A DNA stretch of 37,506 nucleotides from an uncultured Saprospiraceae bacterium (GTDB lineage Bacteria; Bacteroidota; Bacteroidia; Chitinophagales; Saprospiraceae), in assembly GCA_937973995.1 (NCBI GenBank), contig CALJIQ010000248.1, forward strand, positions 1 to 37,506. Direction: 5' to 3'. The notes under the pieces are model-generated. The model did no database searches. It was not told where the DNA came from and saw only the letters and a program-made list of their open reading frames with translations. Positions 7,202-14,907 of the stretch are shown piece after piece (within the stretch, counting starts at the first letter, position 1; each line of letters begins with the position of its first letter). A program made the position numbers and the translations under genes.

Positions 7202-7559
7202 AGCCATGTTAAGGATTGAAATGAAGAAATGCTTATATGGCTTGGAGTTTTTTATTGACATAACTTCCTGTTTTTACGAACAAGATGTGCCTTATAACTG
7301 CTAGAAATGGGGAACTACCAGCCAATTACCGATAACAGTTCCAGATATATCATACCTTGCAATATTTATTATATCTCTATTCCATCAAATTTTTGACTTG
7401 ATTGAGTTTCGGTGGTAGGAGTGAGAGCGGTAGGAAGTCAGACCGCTAGCCCGCTAAATTGGCGGGATCAGATCGTCTAAGGCTATCAAATACGAGTTGA
7501 ATCGAATTACTGATAGTTTTTCCAAGACGCTTTGGCCTTTGACTTCTTAAAATGAATAA
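7202..7559. other. Non-coding gap with two adjacent hairpins
   Basis: No convincing gene is present in these 358 bp. AGCGGT (7426-7431) pairs with ACCGCT (7442-7447), and CCCGC (7450-7454) with GCGGG (7462-7466), giving two adjacent hairpins that are more GC-rich than the surroundings. They lie about 95 bp before the helicase start and could be part of its 5' leader, or a degenerate mobile element. Confidence 0.45.
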
Positions 7560-8798
7560 ATGAAATTCAATAATTTAAAGTTAATTGAACCTATTCTTCA
7601 AGCAATAGAGGAAAAAGGATATGAAACCCCTACCAAAATACAAGCTGCCGCTATACCCATTATCCTACAAAGAAAGGATGTCTTAGGGATCGCACAGACA
7701 GGCACCGGGAAAACGGCTGCCTTTGCCATACCCATTATTCAGTTAATCTATCGCATAGATGGCAATCGACAAAAAAGACCTCCCTTAAGGGCCTTGATCT
7801 TGACGCCTACTAGAGAACTAGCCATCCAGATTGATGAAAATATCCGAGACTATAATAAATATACTAAGATCAAACACACGGTCATCTTTGGAGGAGTCAA
7901 GCAAGGGAAGCAAGTGCAAGCCATTAGAGAAGGGGTCCAAATATTAGTCGCTACGCCTGGTAGATTATTAGATTTAATCAATCAAAGGATTTTGACCTTG
8001 GATGATATCAAAGTGTTTGTGCTGGATGAAGCGGATCGGATGTTAGATATGGGATTTATACACGACATCAAAAAATTGTTGCGGGTATTACCAGAAGAAA
8101 GACAAACCTTATTTTTTTCCGCTACCATGCCCGCTAACATCATTACTTTATCGAGTAAGATGTTAATAGATCCTCAAAGAGTGGAAGTGGCAAGGAAATC
8201 TTCCGCAGCAGAAGCCATCGATCAATTTGTCTATTATACAAATAGAGATAAGAAAGTGGACTTACTGAATTATATTTTACAAGATACCGAGGATGAACAG
8301 ATATTGGTATTTGTGCGAACCAAACATGGGGCAGATCGCTTAGCTAAAAAATTGAAAAGAGGACGGTTTAGAGCAGATTCTATTCATGGTAATAAGAGTC
8401 AGAATGGACGACAAAAAACCTTGAAAAATTTTAAAGCGAAGCTCACTAAAGTATTAGTAGCAACAGATATTGCTGCCAGAGGGATCGACATTACGAAACT
8501 CAGGTATGTCATTAATTATGATATTCCAAATGTTCCAGAAACCTATATCCATAGAATAGGTCGATCTGGTAGGGCAGGGGAAGAAGGGATTGCTATCTCG
8601 ATTAGTGAACCAGAAGATAATGTTCATGTGAGGGCGATTGAACGGCTTTCCAAAAAGGCGATTACCAAGGTGGAAGATCATCCTTTTCCGCAAACGGATA
8701 AACCAATGACAGAAAGGGAAAAGAAAGAGTGGAATAAGGAAAAACAAAGACGGAAACAAGAATATTTTCGATCTCGGAAAAATGGGTATCGGAGATGA
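7560..8798 (+). CDS. DEAD-box ATP-dependent RNA helicase, RhlE-like
   Basis: The 412-residue protein contains all the standard DEAD-box motifs in order: Q motif (YETPTKIQAAAIP, residues 21-33), Walker A AQTGTGKT (45-52), PTRELA (83-88), TPGR (132-135), DEAD (156-159), SAT (187-189), then VFVRTK, ARGID and HRIGRSGRAG in the second RecA domain. After the core there is only a short basic tail (about 40 residues ending RRKQEYFRSRKNGYRR), which fits the RhlE subgroup involved in ribosome maturation and RNA turnover and cold adaptation. It overlaps the next gene by 4 bp (ATGA at 8795-8798), so the two are probably co-translated. The start is the first ATG, directly before the F-x-x-L helix typical of the family. 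Confidence 0.95.
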   Translation: MKFNNLKLIEPILQAIEEKGYETPTKIQAAAIPIILQRKDVLGIAQTGTGKTAAFAIPIIQLIYRIDGNRQKRPPLRALILTPTRELAIQIDENIRDYNKYTKIKHTVIFGGVKQGKQVQAIREGVQILVATPGRLLDLINQRILTLDDIKVFVLDEADRMLDMGFIHDIKKLLRVLPEERQTLFFSATMPANIITLSSKMLIDPQRVEVARKSSAAEAIDQFVYYTNRDKKVDLLNYILQDTEDEQILVFVRTKHGADRLAKKLKRGRFRADSIHGNKSQNGRQKTLKNFKAKLTKVLVATDIAARGIDITKLRYVINYDIPNVPETYIHRIGRSGRAGEEGIAISISEPEDNVHVRAIERLSKKAITKVEDHPFPQTDKPMTEREKKEWNKEKQRRKQEYFRSRKNGYRR

Positions 8799-9376
8799 TG
8801 AAAAATGTAGGATTATTACTGGCAAGTATTGGTCTAGTCGCATTGCTGGCAATGAGTTGTACTAAAGCAATCAGCTCTAAGACCGCAACGATCGGAAGTA
8901 AAACCGCTATTGCAAGTGAGCGTCAAAGTGCGGAAAAAATTTCCACTTTTATTTTTGTTCGCCATGCAGAAAAAGAATCAACTGGTCGTAATCCCAATTT
9001 AACGGCTAAAGGCACAAGAAGAGCGGAAGAGCTAGCTAGGGTTTTGAAGAACATTCCCATAGATAGGGTGTATTCTACTAATTATAATCGGACGGTAGCT
9101 ACGGCGCAGCCAACTGCCAAGTCCAAGAATTTAGAACCCATTCTATACGATCCTTCTAACCTAGCTGCTTTCAAAGATCAAGTACTATCAGCGGTTCCAA
9201 GCGGCACGGTGTTAATCGTAGGACATTCAAATACGACTCCTGATTTGATAAATCTCTTTAGAGGCGATACCTCCTTAACTCATCTAGGAGAAAAAGAATA
9301 CGATCATTTATTTGTCTTGACCCTATTGGGAAATGGGCAATCTAAATTGTTACAACTCTCTTTTGGGGAGGAATGA
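8795..9376 (+). CDS. Histidine phosphatase superfamily lipoprotein
   Basis: The 193-residue protein has a lipoprotein signal sequence (LVALLAMSC, predicted lipidated Cys at residue 22). The catalytic RHA motif follows in STFIFVRHAEKE, and the second catalytic histidine in VLIVGHSNTTPD, both marks of the histidine phosphatase (phosphoglycerate mutase-like) superfamily. The small size and the lack of an extra alpha domain fit the SixA-like/broad-specificity branch. It is probably anchored at the outer membrane facing the periplasm. The 4-bp overlap with the helicase gene suggests one transcript; no functional link is obvious. The substrate cannot be deduced. Confidence 0.85.
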   Translation: MMKNVGLLLASIGLVALLAMSCTKAISSKTATIGSKTAIASERQSAEKISTFIFVRHAEKESTGRNPNLTAKGTRRAEELARVLKNIPIDRVYSTNYNRTVATAQPTAKSKNLEPILYDPSNLAAFKDQVLSAVPSGTVLIVGHSNTTPDLINLFRGDTSLTHLGEKEYDHLFVLTLLGNGQSKLLQLSFGEE

Positions 9377-9746
9377 GTTCAGACCTTAAAATATTCCAAA
9401 TAATTTTGCTCCGTCCTTTTTTTAAATGTTGATTTTCCTTGGTGAAAATAGTAAGATTCGTATGAACTCGATTAAGATTCTGTGACAAATTAGTAATTCA
9501 TTTACCGCATCCATCCTAGAATCTCCAAATTCGCTATTTTTGGTCTTTCCTTATTTTAGTTTATACATAGCTATAAGCACCAGCTTGCTTTGAGAATGCC
9601 GCGGGTTAGCACAAGGATAGTAAGTATTCTTAAAGCCATATCTAACAGAATTACTTGGCTTTAAGAACACTTGCTCTTTCACAAAATGCTATCCCACGGC
9701 GTTCTCAAAGCTGTTGCTGAATAGTTACGTTTATACAATCAAATTG
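9377..9746. other. Gap upstream of ettA with no gene
   Basis: No gene is seen here. The first ~190 bp are unremarkable AT-rich sequence. The last ~150 bp contain the long inverted repeat described separately. An in-frame TTG at 9714 lies inside that repeat and is not a credible start. Confidence 0.6.
9573..9720. repeat. Long imperfect inverted repeat (~148 bp) directly upstream of ettA
   Basis: Left-arm GCTTTGAGAATGCCG (9588-9602) matches right-arm CGGCGTTCTCAAAGC (9697-9711) with one mismatch. Further inward CGGGTTAGCA pairs with TGCTATCCCACG, and TTCTTAAAGCCA (9628-9639) with TGGCTTTAAGAA (9655-9666). The whole fold is a long stem with small bulges and an AT loop. It could be a MITE or a structured leader of ettA, whose ATG lies 26 bases downstream. 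No coding capacity. Confidence 0.65.
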
Positions 9747-11423
9747 ATGAGCGATCAAAAAGTAATCTTTTCAATGGAGCGGGTCAATAAGGTGTACCCG
9801 CCGAGTAAACAAGTATTAAAAAATATCTGGCTTTCCTTTTTTTATGGCGCCAAGATTGGCGTATTAGGACTGAATGGATCAGGAAAGTCCTCCCTATTAA
9901 AAATCATTGCTGGTATTGATACCAATTTTGAAGGACATGTCGTATTCGATAAAGAATACAAGATTGGCTATCTCGCCCAAGAACCTGAATTAGATGAATC
10001 CAAAACGGTAAGAGAAGTAATCGAAGAAGGGGTGCAAGAGACCGTAGATTTATTAAAAGAATACGAAGCGTTAAACGCCAAATTTGCCGAGCCAATGAGC
10101 GATGAGGAGATGAACGACCTCATTGCCAAACAAGGCGAACTGACCGACAAGCTAGATCACCTGAATGCTTGGGAATTAGACAATCGCCTAAATACGGCGA
10201 TGGATGCCTTGCGCACGCCTGAAGGCGATCAACCCATTAATGTATTATCAGGGGGAGAGCGCAGACGAGTAGCTATCTGCCGCTTGCTATTAAGCAATCC
10301 CGATATTTTATTACTGGATGAGCCAACGAACCATTTGGATGCCGAAAGTGTGCATTGGTTAGAGCAGTACCTACAAAATTTTCCTGGAACCGTGATCGCC
10401 GTAACGCACGATCGCTATTTTTTAGATAATGTGGCGGGTTGGATTTTGGAATTGGATCGAGGAGAAGGGATTCCGTGGAAAGGAAATTATTCCTCTTGGT
10501 TAGAGCAAAAAGCTAAACGATTGGCACAAGAAGAAAAGCAAGCCAGTAAGCGTCGTCGTACTTTGGAGCGGGAATTAGAATGGGTGCGGATGTCTCCTAA
10601 AGCCAAGCAGTCCAAAGGAAAGGCTCGTTTGAATGCATACAATAAATTGCTAGGGGAAGAAGCTAAAGAGAAGGAGAAAAATTTGGAAATTTATATACCC
10701 GCTGGTCCTCGTTTAGGAGATGTGGTTATAGAAGCAGAAGGATTGCAAAAAGCCTTTGGAAATAAATTACTATTTGAAAATCTCACTTTCAGTTTACCTC
10801 CAAATGGAATTATAGGCGTGGTAGGACCGAATGGAGTAGGGAAGAGCACGCTCTTTAAAATGATTATGAGTAAAGAGACGCCTGATGCTGGAAATATCAA
10901 TATTGGGGATACCGTAAAGGTGTCTTATGTGGACCAAAGCCATGAAGATTTATTGCCTGAGAAAACAGTGTATGAGGTGATTTCGGGTGGACAAGATATG
11001 ATTATGGTCGGGAATTCGGAACTCAATGCGCGGGCCTATCTAGGTAAATTCAATTTTACAGGGAGCGATCAACAAAAGAAAGTAGGGGTCTTATCAGGCG
11101 GAGAACGGAATCGCTTACATTTAGCCATGACTTTGAAAGATGGCGGTAATTTATTGTTATTAGATGAGCCTACCAACGATATTGATGTCAATACTCTTCG
11201 TGCCTTAGAAGAAGCGATTGATAACTTTGCAGGTTGTGTGGTTATTATTTCTCACGACCGTTGGTTTATTGATCGTTTAGCTACCCATATTCTTGCTTTT
11301 GAAGGAGATAGTCAGGTCGCTTTCTTCGAAGGAAACTATTCCGATTATGAAAAGACAAAGCGAGAACGACTGGGAGATGTGCAGCCTAAACGTCCTCGTT
11401 TTAAGAATGTGATTAATACTTAG
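9747..11423 (+). CDS. ettA: Energy-dependent translational throttle protein EttA (ABC-F ATPase)
   Basis: Taking ATG at 9747 gives 558 residues, matching the usual length of EttA (about 555). It holds two ABC domains on one chain: Walker A GLNGSGKSS at 41-49, signature LSGGERRRVA, Walker B LLLDEPTNHLD, then the second set GPNGVGKST, LSGGERNRLH and LLLDEPTND. The diagnostic SFF-GAKIGVLGLNG start, the NHLDAESVHWLE segment, GWILELDRGEGIPWKGNYSS and the inter-domain linker with SPKAKQSKGKARL align closely with the E. coli protein. EttA binds the ribosomal E site and tunes the first peptide bond to the ATP/ADP ratio. An in-frame TTG 33 bases upstream lies within a repeat and is rejected as the start. 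No transmembrane part, as expected for ABC-F. Confidence 0.97.
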   Translation: MSDQKVIFSMERVNKVYPPSKQVLKNIWLSFFYGAKIGVLGLNGSGKSSLLKIIAGIDTNFEGHVVFDKEYKIGYLAQEPELDESKTVREVIEEGVQETVDLLKEYEALNAKFAEPMSDEEMNDLIAKQGELTDKLDHLNAWELDNRLNTAMDALRTPEGDQPINVLSGGERRRVAICRLLLSNPDILLLDEPTNHLDAESVHWLEQYLQNFPGTVIAVTHDRYFLDNVAGWILELDRGEGIPWKGNYSSWLEQKAKRLAQEEKQASKRRRTLERELEWVRMSPKAKQSKGKARLNAYNKLLGEEAKEKEKNLEIYIPAGPRLGDVVIEAEGLQKAFGNKLLFENLTFSLPPNGIIGVVGPNGVGKSTLFKMIMSKETPDAGNINIGDTVKVSYVDQSHEDLLPEKTVYEVISGGQDMIMVGNSELNARAYLGKFNFTGSDQQKKVGVLSGGERNRLHLAMTLKDGGNLLLLDEPTNDIDVNTLRALEEAIDNFAGCVVIISHDRWFIDRLATHILAFEGDSQVAFFEGNYSDYEKTKRERLGDVQPKRPRFKNVINT

Positions 11424-11427
11424 TAGT

Positions 11428-11555
11428 GGGACAAAAATAAATGTTCCAATTTTTTGAGACTTTTCGTTAGCTTTCAAAAATAAACTCCTTGACATACGTT
11501 CATTTTTGAAAACTAACAAAAAGTCAATTGGAACATTTATTTTTTCAATGTCCCT
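11428..11555. repeat. Inverted-repeat element bounded by GGGACA/TGTCCC after ettA
   Basis: The left arm (11428-~11480) and right arm (~11501-11555) are reverse complements over about 45 positions with few mismatches: both contain AAATAAATGTTCCAATT, GACTTTT(C/T)GTTAG and TTTCAAAAAT, with a 6-bp insertion in the left arm. The ends read AGTGGGACA and TGTCCCTT. It starts four bases after the ettA stop codon. It may be a strong terminator hairpin or a MITE; a short element with the same ends lies at 24134-24165. Confidence 0.7.
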
Positions 11556-11556
11556 T

Positions 11557-11653
11557 AGAATTTCAAATTCCAAGCACCAAATTCCAAAAACCAGCATTCA
11601 AGGCTATACTGTATGCTAGTAGTTTGGAATTTGATTTTTGGAATTTGAATGTC
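11557..11653. repeat. TTCCAAAT-type short repeats in inverted pair
   Basis: CAAATTCCAA, CAAATTCCAAA and CATTCAAGG on the left are mirrored by TTTGGAATTT, TTTTTGGAATTT and GAATG on the right, giving a hairpin with a ~40-base centre. The unit size is about 8-10 bp and degenerate, in the same style as the other intergenic arrays here. Confidence 0.55.
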
Positions 11654-11940
11654 AGATTTGATGAAACTAAACAAAAAAAGGAATTGATCCCTTAAAATTT
11701 GATTATGTACTGGATTCTTAGTTAATTTGTATGGTACTACACATCGATCTATGGGAAACGTAACAATTAGTCTTGGTTAAGCCTTTCTATCTACAGCCTT
11801 CTTCATACTAATCAATCAACTACACAAATTAGGATGATCCCTTCGGTTTTTGGATGCTTGTATGCAGCAAAATTGATAAAATTTCGTAAGATACTGATAG
11901 ACACATCTTACAAAGCCTTCTACTATAAAACCGTTTAGCG

Positions 11941-12513
11941 ATGAAAAGACCTCTTCCTTTACTCCTGGGCTTACTAGCTCTTTATATATTATCCTCTTCT
12001 TTATGGTACTCTAGATCAGCCTGTTGTGCTGGCACGGTAGCTTCTTCGACTACCTCTATGATTAAAAATGCCGCTCCTGCCGTTGGGGCAACCGCTACGA
12101 CTACGACTACGGCAGCAACGGATGCCACCGCCATTTCCACTCCTAACAGTGAATTAACTTTAGAAGAAAGGCTTAGAGCCAAATCTTTAGTGATCTATTT
12201 TGACACAAATGAAGAGCATTTGGTTTTAGATGAAGATCAGAATAACTACTTAGCAGATTTATATACTTACCTCAAAGACCATGAGTTCTCTAATATTGTA
12301 GTTGTTGGTCATACCGATAGTGCAGGTGATCCAGATAACAATGTTACGATTAGTCGAAATAGAGCGGATTTTGTAAGATCTTATCTTATTGGAAATGGAA
12401 TTCGTCCAGAGCAAATTGAAGCGAAAGGATTAGGCGCAGAAGAGCCCATTGCCGACAATGATACGGAGGATGGTCAAGCGGCTAATCGTCGAGTAGAAAT
12501 CATTTTACAATAA
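11941..12513 (+). CDS. OmpA-family peptidoglycan-binding envelope protein
   Basis: The 190-residue protein starts with a hydrophobic export signal (MKRPLPLLLGLLALYILSSS). A flexible Ala/Thr-rich linker follows (~35-75, including many TTT/AT residues), then an OmpA C-terminal domain (~85-190). That domain shows LVIYFDTNEEHL, the peptidoglycan-contact region VVVGHTDSAGD, then ISRNRADFVRSYLIGNGI and the closing DGQAANRRVEIIL with the conserved N-R-R-V-E. Such domains anchor the envelope to meso-diaminopimelate in peptidoglycan. It is followed at 66 bp by the large repeat protein on the same strand, so the two may act together at the cell wall. No beta-barrel is present, which points to a small tether, not a porin. 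Confidence 0.9.
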   Translation: MKRPLPLLLGLLALYILSSSLWYSRSACCAGTVASSTTSMIKNAAPAVGATATTTTTAATDATAISTPNSELTLEERLRAKSLVIYFDTNEEHLVLDEDQNNYLADLYTYLKDHEFSNIVVVGHTDSAGDPDNNVTISRNRADFVRSYLIGNGIRPEQIEAKGLGAEEPIADNDTEDGQAANRRVEIILQ

Positions 12514-12579
12514 GTCTTTAATATATCCCGTGTTCAGTATAGACTACTTACATAACACACAAACCACAAAACACAAAAC

Positions 12580-14799
12580 ATGAGTTGTTTTTTAATACAG
12601 GCCTTATGGGCATTAGGAGCTTCCTTACTAGGTGGATTAATTGGTTGGATTTGGAGAGGCCAAAAAGAGGTAGATGAATATACGATTAAAAACTCTTCTT
12701 TCTATAAGCAATTGGAAGGAAATTATCAGGGTACTTTAACCAAGCACCAATCCTTAGAACAGGAACATTCTCAATTAGATATAAACTATAAAAAGTTATT
12801 AGCAAAACGAGAACAAGCGGCTAGTGCGCCTGTCCATTTAGTTGGTGGCGGTGCTACGGAAACGGTGATAAAAGAAGTAGAAAAAATCGTAGAAGTTCCA
12901 GTAGAAGTAATAAAAGAGGTAGAAAAACTAGTGGAGGTAATAAAGGAAGTAGAGGTGATAAGAGAAGTAGAAAAACCTGTGGAGGTAATCAAAGAGGTTC
13001 AGAATTTTGTAGAAATCGAAAAGTTAGTGGAGAAACCAATTGAGGTAATTAGAGAAGTAGAGAAAATTGTAGAAGTCCCTGTTGAAATTATCAAAGAGGT
13101 AGAAAGAATAGTAGAGATTGAAAAACCTGTGGAAGTGATAAAGGAAGTGGAGGTGATACGAGAAGTGGAAAAGAGAGTGGAAGTACCTGTGGAAGTGATA
13201 AAGGAAGTCGAAGTAATAAAAGAAGTACCCGTAGAGGTGATAAAAGAAGTGGAAATAATTAGAGAGGTAGAGAAACGTGTAGAAGTACCAGTGGAGGTGA
13301 TCAAAGAAGTAGAAAAGATCGTAGAGGTGCCGGTAGAGATCATTAAAGAATCGATTAGAGAAGTGCCAGTAGAGGTGATACGAGAAGTGGAAAAGAGAAT
13401 TGAAGTACCCGTGGAGGTAATCAGAGAAGTAGAGGTGATAAAAGAAGTGGAGGTGATACGGGAAGTCCCTAGAAATGTATTCAATGAAATAGAAGTAGTG
13501 AAAGAGGTAGAAAGGATCGTGGAAGTACCAGTAGAAGTGATTAAAGAGGTGGAAGTAATAAAAGAAATTCCTGTAGAGATAATTAAAGAAGTGGAGAAAA
13601 GAGTAGAAGTACCCGTGGAGAAGATAAAGGAGGTAGAAATAATCAGAGAAGTAGAAAAGCCGATAGAGATCATCAAAGAGATAGAGGTCATTAAAGAAAT
13701 TCCTGTGGAGGTGATTAAAGAGGTAGTAGTAGAGAAAATAGTAGAGGTACCAGTCGAGAAGATCAAGGAAGTGGAAGTGGTAAAAGAAATCATCAAGGTG
13801 GTGGAGAAGCCAGTAGAGATCATCAAAGAGATAGAGGTCATTAAGGAAATTCCTGTGGAGGTGATTAAAGAAGTAGAAGTAGAAAAAATAGTAGTGGTAG
13901 AAAAAATAATTGAACGGCCGATTGAAGTAATCAAGGAAGTAGAGAAAATCGTGGAAGTGCCAGTTGAAGTAATCAAAGAAATTGAGATTGAAAAAATCAT
14001 CGAACAACCTATTGAGATTATCAAAGAGGTGCTAGTTGAAAAGGTAGTTGAAGTACCGACCCCTATTGCAAAGGAGATTCTTACCGTGGTCGAGGAAACC
14101 ATCTCTGAGAATGGACATGCGGAAATATCAGATTTACCGGTAGCGGAATATGGTTTTGCTTCCTTATCGTATGATATTTTTGCGGATGCATCGACTAGTT
14201 CGATTGATATGGTGAACCCTGACAAAGAAGGGGAAATTGGTGGCGGAAAGTATTATTATTGGAAAGGATCAGATGATCTTTTTTATTTTTCTATTGCTGA
14301 TGGAGATGGAAAGATTCTAATATTTAGTGATGGATTCTCCAATCAACGAATCCGTAAGAATGCGCTTAGCTATATCCAATCTTTATTATATCGCTTAGAA
14401 AATTATCGCCCATATACCCAACCAGAGGGTGGATACTATTTCCATTTTTATGGCAGTGATGGGGAGATATATGGAAGTAGTCCTACCTACGCTTCTCAAG
14501 ATGCCTTGGACAATTCTATTAATTACTTGATTGTCAATAATCCTCGGAAGGATGATCTCAAATTAATTGAAGGAATCGGACCTAAGATAGAATCGCTGCT
14601 CTATGAAGCGGGTATTATCACTTGGGAAAGTTTGGCAAAGGCGTCGATAGAAACTCTACGAGCTATTTTAGATAATGCTGGTTCTCGCTATCGCATGCAC
14701 AATCCTTCTACTTGGCCAGCCCAAGCAGATTTAGCGAATCAAGGGAAGTGGAAAGAATTGAAGGATTGGCAAGAGGAACTGCATGGTGGGAAAGCCTAG
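12580..14799 (+). CDS. Membrane-anchored protein with ~400-residue V-E-V-I-K repeats, YegP-like domains and a helix-hairpin-helix end
   Basis: The 739-residue protein has an N-terminal membrane segment (about residues 5-26, ending in WIWRGQKE) and a short helical stretch. Residues ~96-494 are a degenerate repeat of 7 or 14 residues (units like VEVPVEVIKEVEKI and VEVIREVEKR), an alternating hydrophobic/acidic pattern with periodic K/R. Two modules resembling DUF1508/YegP repeats follow (~550-655; YFSIADGDGKILIFSDGF and YFHFYGSDGEIYGSS). Last comes an HhH-like domain (LIEGIGPKIESLLYEAGI, ~662-705). The repeat part may form an extended stalk or coiled rod that displays the C-terminal domains. 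The preceding OmpA-family gene supports an envelope role. Exact function is unknown. Long minus-strand frames across the repeat are artefacts of its codon pattern. Confidence 0.82.
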   Translation: MSCFLIQALWALGASLLGGLIGWIWRGQKEVDEYTIKNSSFYKQLEGNYQGTLTKHQSLEQEHSQLDINYKKLLAKREQAASAPVHLVGGGATETVIKEVEKIVEVPVEVIKEVEKLVEVIKEVEVIREVEKPVEVIKEVQNFVEIEKLVEKPIEVIREVEKIVEVPVEIIKEVERIVEIEKPVEVIKEVEVIREVEKRVEVPVEVIKEVEVIKEVPVEVIKEVEIIREVEKRVEVPVEVIKEVEKIVEVPVEIIKESIREVPVEVIREVEKRIEVPVEVIREVEVIKEVEVIREVPRNVFNEIEVVKEVERIVEVPVEVIKEVEVIKEIPVEIIKEVEKRVEVPVEKIKEVEIIREVEKPIEIIKEIEVIKEIPVEVIKEVVVEKIVEVPVEKIKEVEVVKEIIKVVEKPVEIIKEIEVIKEIPVEVIKEVEVEKIVVVEKIIERPIEVIKEVEKIVEVPVEVIKEIEIEKIIEQPIEIIKEVLVEKVVEVPTPIAKEILTVVEETISENGHAEISDLPVAEYGFASLSYDIFADASTSSIDMVNPDKEGEIGGGKYYYWKGSDDLFYFSIADGDGKILIFSDGFSNQRIRKNALSYIQSLLYRLENYRPYTQPEGGYYFHFYGSDGEIYGSSPTYASQDALDNSINYLIVNNPRKDDLKLIEGIGPKIESLLYEAGIITWESLAKASIETLRAILDNAGSRYRMHNPSTWPAQADLANQGKWKELKDWQEELHGGKA

Positions 14800-14866
14800 G
14801 GGTCTAAATTCAGGACACCTCAAGTTATGTCTTTTTGCACTTATACTGCGTTATCCATAAAAAGAA

Positions 14867-14899
14867 AACCATCCAGTGACGGAAAGTCACTGGATGGTT
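14867..14899 (-). terminator. Perfect 14-bp terminator hairpin between converging genes
   Basis: AACCATCCAGTGAC (14867-14880) pairs perfectly with GTCACTGGATGGTT (14886-14899) around GGAAA. In the minus direction the stem is followed by TTTTCTTTTT, a good T-tract, so it ends the metallopeptidase transcript. It may also stop transcripts from the plus-strand repeat-protein gene, though no T-tract follows on that side. Confidence 0.85.
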
Positions 14900-14907
14900 A
14901 GGTGAAG

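Larger units (their letters stand above)
11424..11940. other. 517-bp gap between ettA and the OmpA gene
   Basis: There is no credible gene. The first ~130 bp are a long inverted repeat, the next ~100 bp are TTCCAAAT/TTGGAATT short repeats in inverted arrangement, and the remainder (~11660-11940) is AT-rich leader DNA for the OmpA gene without a clear promoter match. Confidence 0.6.

Noticed and set aside
9714-9746. N-terminal extension of EttA from a TTG codon
   Set aside because: It lies in the inverted repeat, and the ATG at 9747 gives the normal family length and N-terminus.
12999-14225. Long minus-strand frame (408 residues) opposite the V-E-V repeat gene, and a second one at 13024-14007
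   Set aside because: They arise because GAA/GTA-type repeat codons have few stops on the other strand; the predicted proteins are simple Ser/Thr/Ile or Phe/Tyr repeats with no domain.
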